A stretch of 34,783 nt of DNA from an uncultured Porphyromonas sp. (GTDB lineage: Bacteria > Bacteroidota > Bacteroidia > Bacteroidales > Porphyromonadaceae). Each line of letters opens with the position of its first letter. Position 1 is the first letter of the stretch. This document shows, piece by piece, positions 1-8,145 of this stretch. The notes under the pieces are model-generated. The model saw only the letters and a program-made list of their open reading frames with translations, ran no database searches and was not told where the DNA came from. The stretch is from assembly GCA_900538385.1 (NCBI GenBank), contig UWSO01000021.1, positions 1 to 34,783 of the forward strand. Reading direction: 5' to 3'. The translations under genes and the position numbers were made by a program.

Positions 1-109
1 TATGCTCCCTTCAGACCTCACCCTCAGCGCCTTGCGCTTCATCCTTTCTGCAAAGGCTAGACAATCTTGCAAGCAAGATTGTGATACTGTTGACTTTTGC
101 AACAGTCTC
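1..109. mobile_element. Right-hand part of a MITE-like element, cut by the window edge
   Basis: This stretch matches 11638-11745 almost base for base, apart from a few substitutions and one extra T. It contains the same stem-loop (ACAATCTTGC, AA, GCAAGATTGT at 61-82) and the same terminal TGCAACAGTCTC ending at 109. It is therefore a second copy of the complete 174-bp element at 11572-11745. The left end lies outside the window, so target duplication cannot be tested here. No transposase gene is visible. Confidence 0.8.
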
Positions 110-149
110 CTCTTGGGAGGCTCGAACGCACCTCCACCTCTAAGTCCAA

Positions 150-345
150 ATTCTTCGGAAGAAATTTCCAAATAGCTCGGAGGAAAAGCGCTATTTCCTC
201 GGGAGGAATGGAAAAATTCTTCGGAAGAATCAAACGAAACTTCGGAAGAACCAAATCATACTTCCGAAGGATTTTCCAATTGCTCCGTGGAAAACCAGAA
301 ATCCCTACGGAAGAATTTTAGTATTTCTTCCGAGGAAATCGGAAC
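150..345 (+). repeat. Dispersed intergenic repeat, copy A
   Basis: First of five related intergenic repeats in the window. Three quasi-palindromic sites (TTCTTCGGAAGAA type) have their TC(G/C)G cores at 221, 242 and 263, exactly 21 bp apart. The left flank shares an AAATAGCTCGGAGGAAAAG module with copy C read on the minus strand. Together with the partial MITE it fills the gap downstream of lpxB. Short open frames cross it but are not shared with the other copies, so I regard it as non-coding. Confidence 0.8.
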
Positions 346-445
346 AGGTCAGAAATAGAACTTCAGAATCTTCGGACGCTTGGACCATATGCGCCCCAGT
401 GGTCAGCTTTTCGGCGATGTTCCTGCGGGTGTAGTCGTTGGCAGT

Positions 446-1582
446 TTAGTCGTTAGGCTCCCACTGCGTCGTGAGTGCGTGGTAGATCCTCTCAGCTGCC
501 ACTTGCGAAGCGACACGTGACGGGTCTAGCCGCTGACGGACCATACTATACTGTGCTTGCTGCATCTGATAGGCTTTGCTCTCACGATCGAGCAGCGGCG
601 TCAGCGCTTGAACTAGTCGCTGCGCAGTCACAGCATCGCCCAGTAGCTCCTCGACGACGGGAGACTCTGCAATCAAGTTGACTAGAGAGAAGTATCGGAT
701 CGGCAGAAGATGGTCAAACGCCCAACGAGCCATGCGACCTGCGGGAAGACGATAAGCAACCACCTGCGGGGTGCCTATGAGCGCTGTCTCAAGCGTGGCA
801 GTCCCTGAGGTGACCAACGCAGCTGAAGCACCAGCCAAGAGCGGGAGCGTCTCATCGATGACAAGCTCTATGCGCTCACTGAGATAGGGGCTGTAGTGTG
901 CTGGGTCGATACTCGGCGCTCCTGCGATGACGGCTCGCCATGGAGCGGGCAGGCGGTCGATCGCTCGGCACATGATCGGTAGGTTACGGGCTATCTCAGC
1001 TTCGCGACTCCCTGGGAGGAGCGCTATGTAGGGGCGTGCGGTGTCGCATAGCTTAGCATTGCCATCTAGCAACTCGCCCACGCTCTGTATGCTCGGGTTG
1101 CCCACGTAGCGGGCATTGACGCCACGCTGCGAGAGATAGTCCGCCTCAAAGGGGAGGATCGTCAAGCAGAGATCTGTGTAGCTCCTGAGGCGCTTGATGC
1201 GCCTACGACGGGATGCCCAAACTTTAGGCGGTATGTAGTAAACCACAGGCACGCCGTGCCGATGCACCATCGGGAGCGTGTAGCGCAGGTTAAAGCCTCC
1301 GTAGTCGATCGGGATGACTACGTCAGGAGGATTCGAGCGCATCTCCTCTTGTAGTAGGCGCGCTGCTCGTCGTATCTTGCGCATACTGCGCAGCACACTC
1401 GTGAAGCCCATGACCGCTATCTCACGATAGTGGTACAGTGGGGCTACACCCGCTTGATGCGCCATCTTGTCTCCACCAATAAAGGAAAAAGCGGCCTTCG
1501 CATCGACCGCTTTGAGTGAGGCGATGAGCCGTGCACCATGCTCGTCGCCAGAGGCTTCGCCAGCTATGAGGAGGTATTTCAT
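446..1582 (-). CDS. lpxB: Lipid-A-disaccharide synthase LpxB
   Basis: LpxB joins UDP-2,3-diacylglucosamine to lipid X to form the disaccharide core of lipid A at the inner face of the cytoplasmic membrane. The 378-residue length is normal for glycosyltransferase family 19. Visible family hallmarks are GEASGD (residues 8-13), an FIGG segment, IDYGGFNLR, YYIPPKVWA, LPFEADY, VGNPS and a C-terminal SGTATLETAL segment typical of nucleotide-sugar binding. It is the last gene of the glyS-FKBP-surE-lpxB series, starting 19 bp after surE. The lpxB link implies an outer membrane with lipid A. No terminator hairpin is obvious directly downstream; repeat A follows instead. Confidence in the family is high. 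Confidence 0.95.
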   Translation of the reverse strand: MKYLLIAGEASGDEHGARLIASLKAVDAKAAFSFIGGDKMAHQAGVAPLYHYREIAVMGFTSVLRSMRKIRRAARLLQEEMRSNPPDVVIPIDYGGFNLRYTLPMVHRHGVPVVYYIPPKVWASRRRRIKRLRSYTDLCLTILPFEADYLSQRGVNARYVGNPSIQSVGELLDGNAKLCDTARPYIALLPGSREAEIARNLPIMCRAIDRLPAPWRAVIAGAPSIDPAHYSPYLSERIELVIDETLPLLAGASAALVTSGTATLETALIGTPQVVAYRLPAGRMARWAFDHLLPIRYFSLVNLIAESPVVEELLGDAVTAQRLVQALTPLLDRESKAYQMQQAQYSMVRQRLDPSRVASQVAAERIYHALTTQWEPND

Positions 1583-1601
1583 AGCTTATTTGTGTATTGG
1601 G

Positions 1602-2366
1602 CTAAAGATCTAGCGGCCACTGCTGGGCAACCTGCTCTAGGAAGGGGTGATCCGTCATATCGATCTGTAGCGGTGAGATCGTAGCATAGCCCTCGAGGAG
1701 CCAGTAGTGATCCGTACCCGTACGCTGATCGGGATCGACCTGATCGCCCTGCATCCAGTAGACGGGAGTACCGTGTGGCGTCTCGGCACGCATATATTCA
1801 TTGACGAAGCGTCCCGTACCTTGTGGTGCCCACTTGATACCCTTGGCAGGAGCCTTCGGGAAGTTGACATTGAGCATCGTCGTATGCGGTAGCCCATGCG
1901 CTACCACCTGCGGGATGAACTGCTTGGCAAAAGCGCATACCTCGCTAAAGTCGCACTTGTCGCTGTGGTTAGCTAGTGAGAAGGCAACCGCTGGTATACG
2001 TGCTATAGCAGCCTCTATGGCAGCTCCCACGGTTCCTGAGTAAATCGCGCAGATACCATCGTTGCGCCCATGGTTGATCCCTGAGACCACCAGGTCTGGT
2101 AGCTCAGAGGCAAAGAGCGTATTAAGAGCCAGCTTGACACAGTCTACGGGCGTACCCGAGCAACTGTACAGCTGATAAGGAAGCTGATCACTCTCCTCCA
2201 TAAAGGTGAGTCGCAGCGGTGTGCGGGAGGTAATCTGCGAAGAGGCTCCCGAGCGGGGCTCCGTGGGGGCGACGACCGTCACCGTCGCTATCTGGGCAAG
2301 CGTCTCCGCCAGCTCACGGATCCCCTGTGCATGGACGCCATCATCGTTAGTCAGTAGTATTTTCAT
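1602..2366 (-). CDS. surE: 5'/3'-nucleotidase SurE
   Basis: SurE is a metal-dependent phosphatase acting on nucleoside 5'- and 3'-monophosphates and is linked to stationary-phase survival. The 254-residue protein begins with MKILLTNDDGV, whose two aspartates (D8, D9) are the classic metal ligands. SGTPVDCVKLAL, VVSGINHGRNDG and YSGTVGAA follow in the family order. It starts 34 bp after the FKBP gene and ends 19 bp before lpxB, in the same operon. The minus-strand sequence TAGATTTG at 2396-2403 overlaps the upstream stop codon and fits a Bacteroidetes -7 box, so a minor internal promoter is possible but unproven. Pairing with lpxB is a context observation only; I infer no shared pathway. Confidence 0.95.
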   Translation of the reverse strand: MKILLTNDDGVHAQGIRELAETLAQIATVTVVAPTEPRSGASSQITSRTPLRLTFMEESDQLPYQLYSCSGTPVDCVKLALNTLFASELPDLVVSGINHGRNDGICAIYSGTVGAAIEAAIARIPAVAFSLANHSDKCDFSEVCAFAKQFIPQVVAHGLPHTTMLNVNFPKAPAKGIKWAPQGTGRFVNEYMRAETPHGTPVYWMQGDQVDPDQRTGTDHYWLLEGYATISPLQIDMTDHPFLEQVAQQWPLDL

Positions 2367-2400
2367 AGTGTGTAGATATAAGGTTTACAGTAGGACAAAT

Positions 2401-2946
2401 CTAGTCTTTAGCGACCGCCGAGCGCTGGCTCTCGGGGATGATCTCCTCGAGCTTGACACGGAACTTCAGTGCTGAGTAAGGGTTGATCTCGCCAGAGCGC
2501 CTCTCGCCATAGCCTAGGTACCAGGGGATGATGATCTCAGCCTCATCGCCTACGACCATCTGCTGAAGACCGATACGAGCTCCCTCGATGAGTTGGTCCT
2601 GAGCACCACGATTGATGGCAAACTGAGCAGGACGCTCCGACCCGTAGTTACCATCGACCACCTTGTCGCCTACGAGCATACGCATCTCGTAGTGGCACTT
2701 GATGCGCGAGGTCTCGATCGGGTACTCCTTGCCTTCGCCATGAGCCAGCCACTTCATATAGACATAGGCTGAGGAGCCTTCGATGGAGGCTTTGGTATAG
2801 TCCTCCTTAGAAGCGTACTCATTAAAAGCGTTCTCATTATTGATCCTCCACTGGGTGGTAGCATCAATAGGGTCTTCGCAGGCTGTAAGTAAGAGGAGTG
2901 AGAGCAGCGCTAGGAGGCTGACTTTCAGGGATAGATTATATTTCAT
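2401..2946 (-). CDS. FKBP-type peptidyl-prolyl isomerase, predicted lipoprotein
   Basis: Predicted periplasmic or outer-membrane peptidyl-prolyl cis-trans isomerase that would help fold exported proteins. I choose the start at 2946 (181 residues) because it gives a lipoprotein signal: a hydrophobic core followed by LLTAC, with C23 as the likely lipidated cysteine. A longer open frame continues upstream but lies inside glyS and is not protein-like. The C-terminal half carries the FKBP fold signature, including EGARIGLQQMVVGDEAEIIIP and PWYLGYGERRSG followed by INPYSALKFRVKL. The ATG lies within the last codons of glyS (11-bp overlap), suggesting translational coupling. Residues after the cysteine are acidic (EDPID). 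Some Bacteroidetes surface lipoproteins have acidic export signals there, but location is not settled by sequence alone. Confidence 0.88.
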   Translation of the reverse strand: MKYNLSLKVSLLALLSLLLLTACEDPIDATTQWRINNENAFNEYASKEDYTKASIEGSSAYVYMKWLAHGEGKEYPIETSRIKCHYEMRMLVGDKVVDGNYGSERPAQFAINRGAQDQLIEGARIGLQQMVVGDEAEIIIPWYLGYGERRSGEINPYSALKFRVKLEEIIPESQRSAVAKD

Positions 2947-4489
2947 CTTCGATCTTCTTGAGTAAGGTATTGATACTGGTGCGCTCTGCGATGAGGTCAT
3001 GCAGCTCAGAGATGGCGATACGCTCCTGTTGCATCGTGTCGCGGTCACGTAGGGTGACTGTGTTGTCGTCGAGCGTCTGGTGGTCCACGGTGATACAGTA
3101 AGGCGTACCGATAGCATCCTGACGGCGGTAGCGCTTACCGATGCTATCCTTCTCGTCATACTGGCAGGTGAAGTCTAGGTGCAGGAGACGTACCACCTCA
3201 CGTGCCTTCTCATCCAGCCCATCCTTGCGTACGAGCGGTAGGACAGCCAGCTTGACCGGTGCTAGTGCAGGCGGTAGCGAGAGGACCACACGGGTCTCGC
3301 CATTTTCGGTCTGCTCCTCCTTGTAGGAGCCACAGAGCACGGAGAGGAACATACGATCCACACCGATACTGGTCTCCACAACGTATGGGACGTAAGACTC
3401 CTTCGTGTCGGGATCGTAGTAGCGGAGCTTCTTGCCCGAGAACTCCTCGTGACGTGATAGGTCAAAGTCCGTACGACTATGGATCCCCTCGACCTCCTTG
3501 TAGCCAAAGGGCATGAGGTACTCAATGTCGGTCGCAGCGTTGGCATAGTGCGCCAGCTTCTCGTGATCATGGTAGCGGTAGTCGCTCTGCGGGAAGCCTA
3601 GAGCGTAGTGCCAGTGCAGGCGAAGCTTCTTCCAGTACTCAAACCACTCAAGCTCAGTGCCTGGCTGAACGAAGTACTGCATCTCCATCTGCTCAAACTC
3701 ACGCATGCGGAAGATAAACTGACGCGCCACAATCTCATTGCGGAAGGCCTTACCGATCTGTGCGATACCGAAGGGAAGCTTCATACGTCCCGTCTTCTGC
3801 ACGTTAAGGTAGTTGACGAAGATCCCCTGAGCCGTCTCGGGGCGTAGGTAGATCGTCGAAGCGCCCTCGGCCGTCGAACCTACCTCGGTAGCAAACATCA
3901 GGTTGAACTGACGCACCTCCGTCCAGTTCGTCGTGCCACTGATAGGGCAGACGATCTTCTCGTCGACGATGATCTGGCGCAGCTCCTCGAGGTCGTTATC
4001 GTTGAGCGCCTTAGCCATGCGCTGGCGCAGTGCCTCTGCCTGATCGAGATAACCCTTGACACGAGGATTGGTCGTGCGGTAGAGCGACTCGTCAAAGGAG
4101 TCACCAAAGCGCTTGCGCGCCTTCTCGATCTCCTTCTCCGCCTTGCCCTCGATCTTGGCGATCTGATCCTCGATGAGGACGTCCGCGCGGTAACGCTTCT
4201 TAGAGTCTTTATTGTCGATCAGTGGATCGTTGAAAGCATCTATGTGTCCCGATGCCCGCCAGATCTCTGGGTGCATAAAGATGGACGAGTCGATGCCGAC
4301 CACGTTGGGGTGCAGGCGTGTCATCGCCTCCCACCAGTAGCGCTTGATATTGTTTTTAAGCTCTACACCGTTCTGACCGTAATCGTAGACGGCGCTCAGC
4401 CCATCGTAAATATCAGATGAGGGAAAAACAAACCCGTACTCCTTACAGTGGGATACAATCTTCTTGAAGAGGTCTTCTTGTGATGCCAT
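2936..4489 (-). CDS. glyS: Glycyl-tRNA synthetase, dimeric (alpha2) type
   Basis: Class II aminoacyl-tRNA synthetase that charges tRNA-Gly with glycine in the cytoplasm. The 517-residue single-chain form is the dimeric, eukaryote/archaea-like type, not the alpha2-beta2 enzyme of E. coli. Recognisable segments are YGFVFPSSDIYDGL near the N-terminus, LRPETAQGIFVNYLNV, LPFGIAQIGKAFRNEI (motif 2 region), REFEQMEMQYFV, and YVVETSIGVDRM. A C-terminal anticodon-binding domain (LAPVKLAVLPLV onward) completes the protein. It is the first gene of a four-gene operon. A -7-like TATCTTTG lies 30 bp upstream of its ATG on the minus strand. The start at 4489 fits the usual MASQEDLFKKIV N-terminus. Confidence 0.96.
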   Translation of the reverse strand: MASQEDLFKKIVSHCKEYGFVFPSSDIYDGLSAVYDYGQNGVELKNNIKRYWWEAMTRLHPNVVGIDSSIFMHPEIWRASGHIDAFNDPLIDNKDSKKRYRADVLIEDQIAKIEGKAEKEIEKARKRFGDSFDESLYRTTNPRVKGYLDQAEALRQRMAKALNDNDLEELRQIIVDEKIVCPISGTTNWTEVRQFNLMFATEVGSTAEGASTIYLRPETAQGIFVNYLNVQKTGRMKLPFGIAQIGKAFRNEIVARQFIFRMREFEQMEMQYFVQPGTELEWFEYWKKLRLHWHYALGFPQSDYRYHDHEKLAHYANAATDIEYLMPFGYKEVEGIHSRTDFDLSRHEEFSGKKLRYYDPDTKESYVPYVVETSIGVDRMFLSVLCGSYKEEQTENGETRVVLSLPPALAPVKLAVLPLVRKDGLDEKAREVVRLLHLDFTCQYDEKDSIGKRYRRQDAIGTPYCITVDHQTLDDNTVTLRDRDTMQQERIAISELHDLIAERTSINTLLKKIEDEI

Positions 4490-4519
4490 AATGATTTCTT
4501 GTCCTAAGTATTATGCTTA

Positions 4520-4527
4520 CAAAGATA
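4520..4527 (-). promoter_or_regulatory. Probable -7 box for the glyS operon
   Basis: Minus-strand TATCTTTG matches the Bacteroidetes -7 consensus TAnnTTTG. Transcription would start about 20-25 bp before the glyS ATG. The bases just upstream on the minus strand are TTCG, preceded by the 7-bp repeat array. The same TTCG-plus-repeat arrangement precedes the gmd and lytic-transglycosylase genes. No clear -33 TTTG is seen. Confidence 0.6.
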
Positions 4528-4542
4528 CGAAAAAGAGGATAG

Positions 4543-4660
4543 AGCTTAGAAGCTAGAGATTAGAGGTTAGAGATTAGAAGTTAGACAGCTCTGATCACTC
4601 TGATCCACTCCAATCACTCTAATCTCTAACCTCTAACCTCTAACCTCTAGCTTCTAAGCT
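4543..4660. repeat. 118-bp inverted repeat made of 7-bp TTAGA-type units
   Basis: The two 43-bp arms (4543-4585 and 4618-4660) are complementary at 39 positions, with a perfect outermost 16 bp (AGCTTAGAAGCTAGAG). The arms are heptads such as ATTAGAG, GTTAGAG and ATTAGAA. The 32-bp centre contains CTCTGATCCACTCCAAT, found with one base change at 8325 and 21934. The right arm covers the comF stop codon. It could fold into a large hairpin that ends comF transcription and separates it from the glyS promoter; that role is inferred. Confidence 0.8.
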
Positions 4661-5406
4661 GTGGGTGTGCCGACCGCCAAGACGCCGACAGAGACCTGCG
4701 CTAGGGGGATGTCCTCCAGAGCATTGAGCGCAGCCGTGAGGGTCGCTCCTGTGGTGAGCACATCGTCTAGGAGTAGGATGTGGCTATCTGGGGGGATCGC
4801 TTCACGGCCTAGTGTGAAGCTCCCGAGCATAGCCTCCAGACGGTGCGTGCGGTCACGGTGCGTCTGACTACCCTGAAAGCGTGTACGTCGCAAAGCGTGA
4901 GCCAGATAGGGGATGCCCGTGACCGAAGAGATACCCTCAGCCAGCAGTACCGCCTGATTGTACCCTCGCTCCATAGTACGAGCAGGCGTTAGTGGCACAG
5001 GGATGATGTAGTCTATCTGCTCCCGCTCTAGCGGTAGGAGCGTGCCCATGAGACGACCCATGTACCAAGCGAGCGACTTATTGCCGTGATACTTTATGTC
5101 GTGAACGATCAGCGCCATCGCATCATCACGAGCATAGAGATAGGGAGCCAGTATCCTACGAGGCATCGGGTGTGCACCCCGCAGACGGTCGAGCGCACCG
5201 ACCGTACGCTCGTGATAGCGTCCCAGCGCACCTTGGCAGGTGAGACAAAGCGGCGGAACATTCGGCGGAAGGAGCGTGTGACAGACGGGACACCAGCGCG
5301 GGTAGATGAGTTGCAAGAGCGTCTCACGAGCCGTTGCCCGCCACCCTTGTAGCGGTGGCGGAGCGATGCGCCCTGCGGTGGGTCTTTTCGTTGGTTGGGT
5401 ACTCAT
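4654..5406 (-). CDS. comF: ComF-family phosphoribosyltransferase-like protein
   Basis: ComF proteins are associated with DNA uptake or processing; the exact reaction is not established. The 250-residue protein has an N-terminal zinc-ribbon-like cluster (C39, C42, C54, C57 in CPVC and CLTC) and a C-terminal type I phosphoribosyltransferase fold with the PRPP-binding loop LLLDDVLTTGATL near residues 211-223. YIIPVPLTPARTMERGYNQA is typical of the family. The start at 5406 is preferred because longer versions run into recX and lack family resemblance. It follows recX after a 25-bp gap. The stop codon lies inside the right arm of the 4543-4660 inverted repeat. Confidence 0.88.
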   Translation of the reverse strand: MSTQPTKRPTAGRIAPPPLQGWRATARETLLQLIYPRWCPVCHTLLPPNVPPLCLTCQGALGRYHERTVGALDRLRGAHPMPRRILAPYLYARDDAMALIVHDIKYHGNKSLAWYMGRLMGTLLPLEREQIDYIIPVPLTPARTMERGYNQAVLLAEGISSVTGIPYLAHALRRTRFQGSQTHRDRTHRLEAMLGSFTLGREAIPPDSHILLLDDVLTTGATLTAALNALEDIPLAQVSVGVLAVGTPTA

Positions 5407-5431
5407 AGGCGTTTTCGAGAAGGCACTCGCT

Positions 5432-5920
5432 TTACTCTTCCTCGTTCTCTTCCTCCTCACGCATCGTTTGGAGCACCTCCTGCAGCGCTTCGTACACTTC
5501 GCCCGGTTGGTAACCACGCCCCACGCCGTAGCGCATCATCTTGTCAAAGAGCGCACGAGGCGTCCGTGCCGAGGTGCGACGTAGCTTGCTCTCTAGTAGC
5601 TCCGCGAGGGAGTAGTTCGGCTGCTCCGCCTCGATGATCTCAGGCAGTACCGCCTCGATGATCTCCGTCGGCACCTCCTGCATACGTAGCGCCTGACGTA
5701 TTTTGCGGGGACCCTGACTCATGTCTCGATAGCGTGTGCGTGCGTAGCTCTCGGCGTAGCGCTGCGGGTCGTAGTAGCGACCCTCCTGGAGTAGCGTGAG
5801 GTATTCGTCAATCTCGTCCGAGGGCACCTCCCGACGCATCAGGAAAAGGCGCAGATTGCGTGGCGACCGCTCGGCGCGTGCGCAGTAGTACTTAGCTTTG
5901 TTGAGTATCTCGGTGTCCAT
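5432..5920 (-). CDS. recX: RecX-family regulatory protein
   Basis: RecX binds RecA filaments and modulates recombination and SOS activity in the family members studied. This 162-residue protein has the repeated three-helix pattern of RecX: KAKYYCARAERSPRNLRLFL, then FAESYAR-like and RYRDMSQGPRKIRQAL, then VPTEIIEAVL. A final helical repeat (RALFDKMMRYGVGRGYQPGEV) follows. The tail is strongly acidic (REEEENEEE). It lies between prmC (12-bp gap) and comF (25-bp gap), all on the minus strand, so co-transcription is likely. No recA is nearby. The family call rests on pattern and length, since RecX sequences are weakly conserved. Confidence 0.83.
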   Translation of the reverse strand: MDTEILNKAKYYCARAERSPRNLRLFLMRREVPSDEIDEYLTLLQEGRYYDPQRYAESYARTRYRDMSQGPRKIRQALRMQEVPTEIIEAVLPEIIEAEQPNYSLAELLESKLRRTSARTPRALFDKMMRYGVGRGYQPGEVYEALQEVLQTMREEEENEEE

Positions 5921-5932
5921 AGTTGTTCGTTT

Positions 5933-6841
5933 TTACTGGAAGGTGGCTTGTACAAATCGCTCTCGTCCCGTCAAGTCTTTGAGCACCTCTGACGAAGCTG
6001 CTCCCGCCTGCTCGCATAGCGCAGCCACCTCGTGCGCCAGCTGGTGATGCGTCTCGCAGTAGAGCGTACATACTGCGTGGGGCGAGCGGATCTGTGGCAC
6101 GAGCGCCACGAGCGCACGGTAGTAGCGGAGCGGATCTGCGTCTGGTACGAAGAGCGCCTCACGAGGCTCTCCCTCGAGTACATTGGGGCGCATCGTCGCT
6201 TGGTCGCATTCAGGGATGTAGGGCGGATTGCTCACCAAAAGATCTATCGGAGGAAACTCAGCGGGAAGGTCTTTCCCCTGGCACCAAGCGAAGAGGTCTC
6301 CACGGAAGAGCTGGACGGCGACACCTGTCTGGCGAACGTTTTGCTCCGCATAGTGTAATGCCTGCTCCGACTGATCCATCGCATAGAGGCTCCACTGAGG
6401 GCGCTCGCTACCTATATAGATAGGTATGCAGGCGGAGCCGCACCCCACATCGAGGAGCCGCAGGGGAGTCTCCATGGCGGGGTGACGAGCGAGGATCAGT
6501 TCGCATAGCTCGGCCGTCTCGGGGCGTGGAATGAGCACTCCCCTACCAACTGCTAGGTCGAAAGATCCGAAAGGTGCTACTCCTAAAATATACTGTATCG
6601 GCTCATCGTGCACCAGTCGCTCGAGGGCTTGGCAGAGCCAAGTGGCTTCTGTGTCGGACAATTGCCTAACTTTGCGGTCAAGCAGGTAGTTCGTCTGACT
6701 GAGCTGTGTGATATGCTGTAGGAGCATCTCGCTCATAGCCCGACGCTCACGCACCTCGGCATAGTACCCAGGCAGCGCCTCCGCTATCGCCAGAGCCGCC
6801 TCACGCAGCGTCATACCAGCAACTATCATAGCCTCACTCAT
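5933..6841 (-). CDS. prmC: Peptide chain release factor N5-glutamine methyltransferase PrmC
   Basis: PrmC (HemK) transfers a methyl group from S-adenosylmethionine to the glutamine of the GGQ motif of release factors 1 and 2. The 302-residue protein has the N-terminal helical domain with PIQYILG and FGSFDLAVGRGVLIPRPET, the SAM-binding loop DVGCGSACIP (131-140), and the catalytic NPPY (205-208) followed by IP. These are decisive for PrmC. The start at 6841 gives a normal length; an ATG four codons in is an alternative. It heads the prmC-recX-comF operon and faces ribD with only 19 bp between the two start codons, leaving no room for two ordinary promoters between them. Confidence 0.95.
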   Translation of the reverse strand: MSEAMIVAGMTLREAALAIAEALPGYYAEVRERRAMSEMLLQHITQLSQTNYLLDRKVRQLSDTEATWLCQALERLVHDEPIQYILGVAPFGSFDLAVGRGVLIPRPETAELCELILARHPAMETPLRLLDVGCGSACIPIYIGSERPQWSLYAMDQSEQALHYAEQNVRQTGVAVQLFRGDLFAWCQGKDLPAEFPPIDLLVSNPPYIPECDQATMRPNVLEGEPREALFVPDADPLRYYRALVALVPQIRSPHAVCTLYCETHHQLAHEVAALCEQAGAASSEVLKDLTGRERFVQATFQ

Positions 6842-6860
6842 TGTAGCGACCTTTACTTAG

Positions 6861-7877
6861 ATGAAACATACAGCACCTACCACATCAGACGAGATCTATA
6901 TGCAGCGCTGCTTGCAACTCGCAGCCTTAGCGCAGGGGCGCACCAGTCCCAATCCGATGGTCGGCTCGGTAATCGTCTACAAAGATAAGATTATTGGCGA
7001 AGGTTATCACCATTACGCCGGCGCACCCCATGCCGAAGTGATGGCGTGGCGTAGCGTCCCCGAGGAGCTGCGGGGCGTTATCGGCGAGGCGACCTGGTAC
7101 GTGAGCCTAGAGCCTTGCGCTCACTATGGCAAGACACCGCCCTGTGCGGAGCTCATTGCAGGGCTCCGACCCGCCCGCGTGGTCATCGCTATGCTGGATC
7201 CTTTTGCCAAAGTGGACGGACGTGGCGTGGCACGCCTTCGCGAAGCGGGCATCGAGATCTCGATCGGTTGCTTAGAGCAAGAAGCGATCGCGCTCAACCA
7301 CCACTTCCTCGTGGCGCAAACCTTAGGACGCCCCTACGTCACACTCAAGTGGGCCGAGAGTGCCGACCACTACATCGATCGCCTGCGTCACGATGCGAGC
7401 GAGGCACCTTACATCTTCAGTTCGCCACTCCGACAGCGCTCAGTGCATCGTCTGCGTGCGCTCCACGACGCTATCTTGGTGGGACATCATACGGCCGAGC
7501 TCGACGATCCGCTCCTGACCAATCGCTCGGGTAGTGGCGGTCAGCCGATCCGTCTCCTCTGGTGTCACAGCCGTCTGCCTCGTCCGGAGCTACGTATGCT
7601 GCAAGACGCTACGGCACCAACGATCATACTCCTCCCGCCAGCTCTCCTCGAGCAAGTGCATGACGGGCAATACCCGCCTCACGTCTCCTGCCTCGCCACG
7701 ACTGGCGAAGTGCGCGACCTGCTCACGCTCCTGCGTAGTCAGGGCATCGAGTCGCTCCTCGTCGAGGGAGGTGCACAGGTCCTGCAGCGCTTCCTTGATG
7801 CAGGTCTCTACGACGAACTCAACGTCGAGCACGCCCCCGTCCAGCTCCACGACGGCGTCCTCGCCCCCAACGTATAA
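6861..7877 (+). CDS. ribD: Bifunctional riboflavin biosynthesis deaminase/reductase RibD
   Basis: RibD deaminates and then reduces the pyrimidine intermediate made from GTP in riboflavin synthesis. Residues 10-150 are the zinc-dependent deaminase: H57-A-E59 and the pair C86 and C95 in SLEPCAHYGKTPPCAEL. Residues about 155-338 are the reductase, starting VTLKWAESAD and containing LLVEGGAQVLQRFL. The 338-residue length is slightly short, but the C-terminus (DELNVEHAPVQLHDGVLAPNV) aligns with the expected end. The stop codon is overlapped by a palindromic repeat at 7876. The gene is alone on the plus strand between head-to-head prmC and the tail-to-tail LRR gene. No consensus promoter was found upstream; it would have to lie within prmC. 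Confidence 0.94.
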   Translation: MKHTAPTTSDEIYMQRCLQLAALAQGRTSPNPMVGSVIVYKDKIIGEGYHHYAGAPHAEVMAWRSVPEELRGVIGEATWYVSLEPCAHYGKTPPCAELIAGLRPARVVIAMLDPFAKVDGRGVARLREAGIEISIGCLEQEAIALNHHFLVAQTLGRPYVTLKWAESADHYIDRLRHDASEAPYIFSSPLRQRSVHRLRALHDAILVGHHTAELDDPLLTNRSGSGGQPIRLLWCHSRLPRPELRMLQDATAPTIILLPPALLEQVHDGQYPPHVSCLATTGEVRDLLTLLRSQGIESLLVEGGAQVLQRFLDAGLYDELNVEHAPVQLHDGVLAPNV

Positions 7878-7910
7878 CGATTGTAGGGACGTACGTCCCT
7901 ACAAATCGTT
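7876..7910. repeat. Palindromic repeat at the end of ribD
   Basis: The perfect 22-bp palindrome at 7882-7903 (TGTAGGGACG, TA, CGTCCCTACA) is extended by AACGAT on the left and ATCGTT on the right with one extra base. It begins on the ribD stop codon. The TGTAGGGACG half-site also occurs in the 35-bp inverted repeat at 8146-8280, so both belong to one palindromic family. A terminator role for ribD is possible, but no T-run follows. Confidence 0.75.
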
Positions 7911-7959
7911 ACACGTCCGATCGTTCCGATACACTCCGATCTCTAACACCTAATTTCCT

Positions 7960-8126
7960 CCGATCTATTTTCGATTTCCCAGGGAGGAAAGAAAAATTTC
8001 CTCGGAAGAATCAAATGAAACTTCGGAAGAATCAAACGATAAGTCCGAAGAATTTTTCCTTTCCTCCCTGGGAAATAAAAAATATCCACGGAAGAAATCC
8101 CGAAATAGTTCCGAAGAAATCGGAAA
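7960..8126 (+). repeat. Dispersed intergenic repeat, copy B
   Basis: The three 21-bp-spaced sites have cores at 8002, 8023 and 8044. The copy is enclosed by a perfect 17-bp inverted repeat (7974-7990, starting ATTTCCCAGGGAGG, and 8060-8076), so a transcript could form one long hairpin. GGGAAATAAAAAATATCC at the right is also found in copy E, but there on the left of the core. It lies between convergent ribD and LRR gene 1. Confidence 0.85.
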
Positions 8127-8145
8127 GTCGTCGGGACGCACCGAG

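Noticed and set aside
97..321. Open frame across repeat copy A
   Set aside because: It lies in a dispersed non-coding repeat; frames across other copies differ and contain stops, and the product is low complexity.
150..345. Regular 21-bp periodicity read as a CRISPR array
   Set aside because: Only three sites per copy, no unique spacers of CRISPR length, no cas genes, and the same arrangement occurs at five loci.
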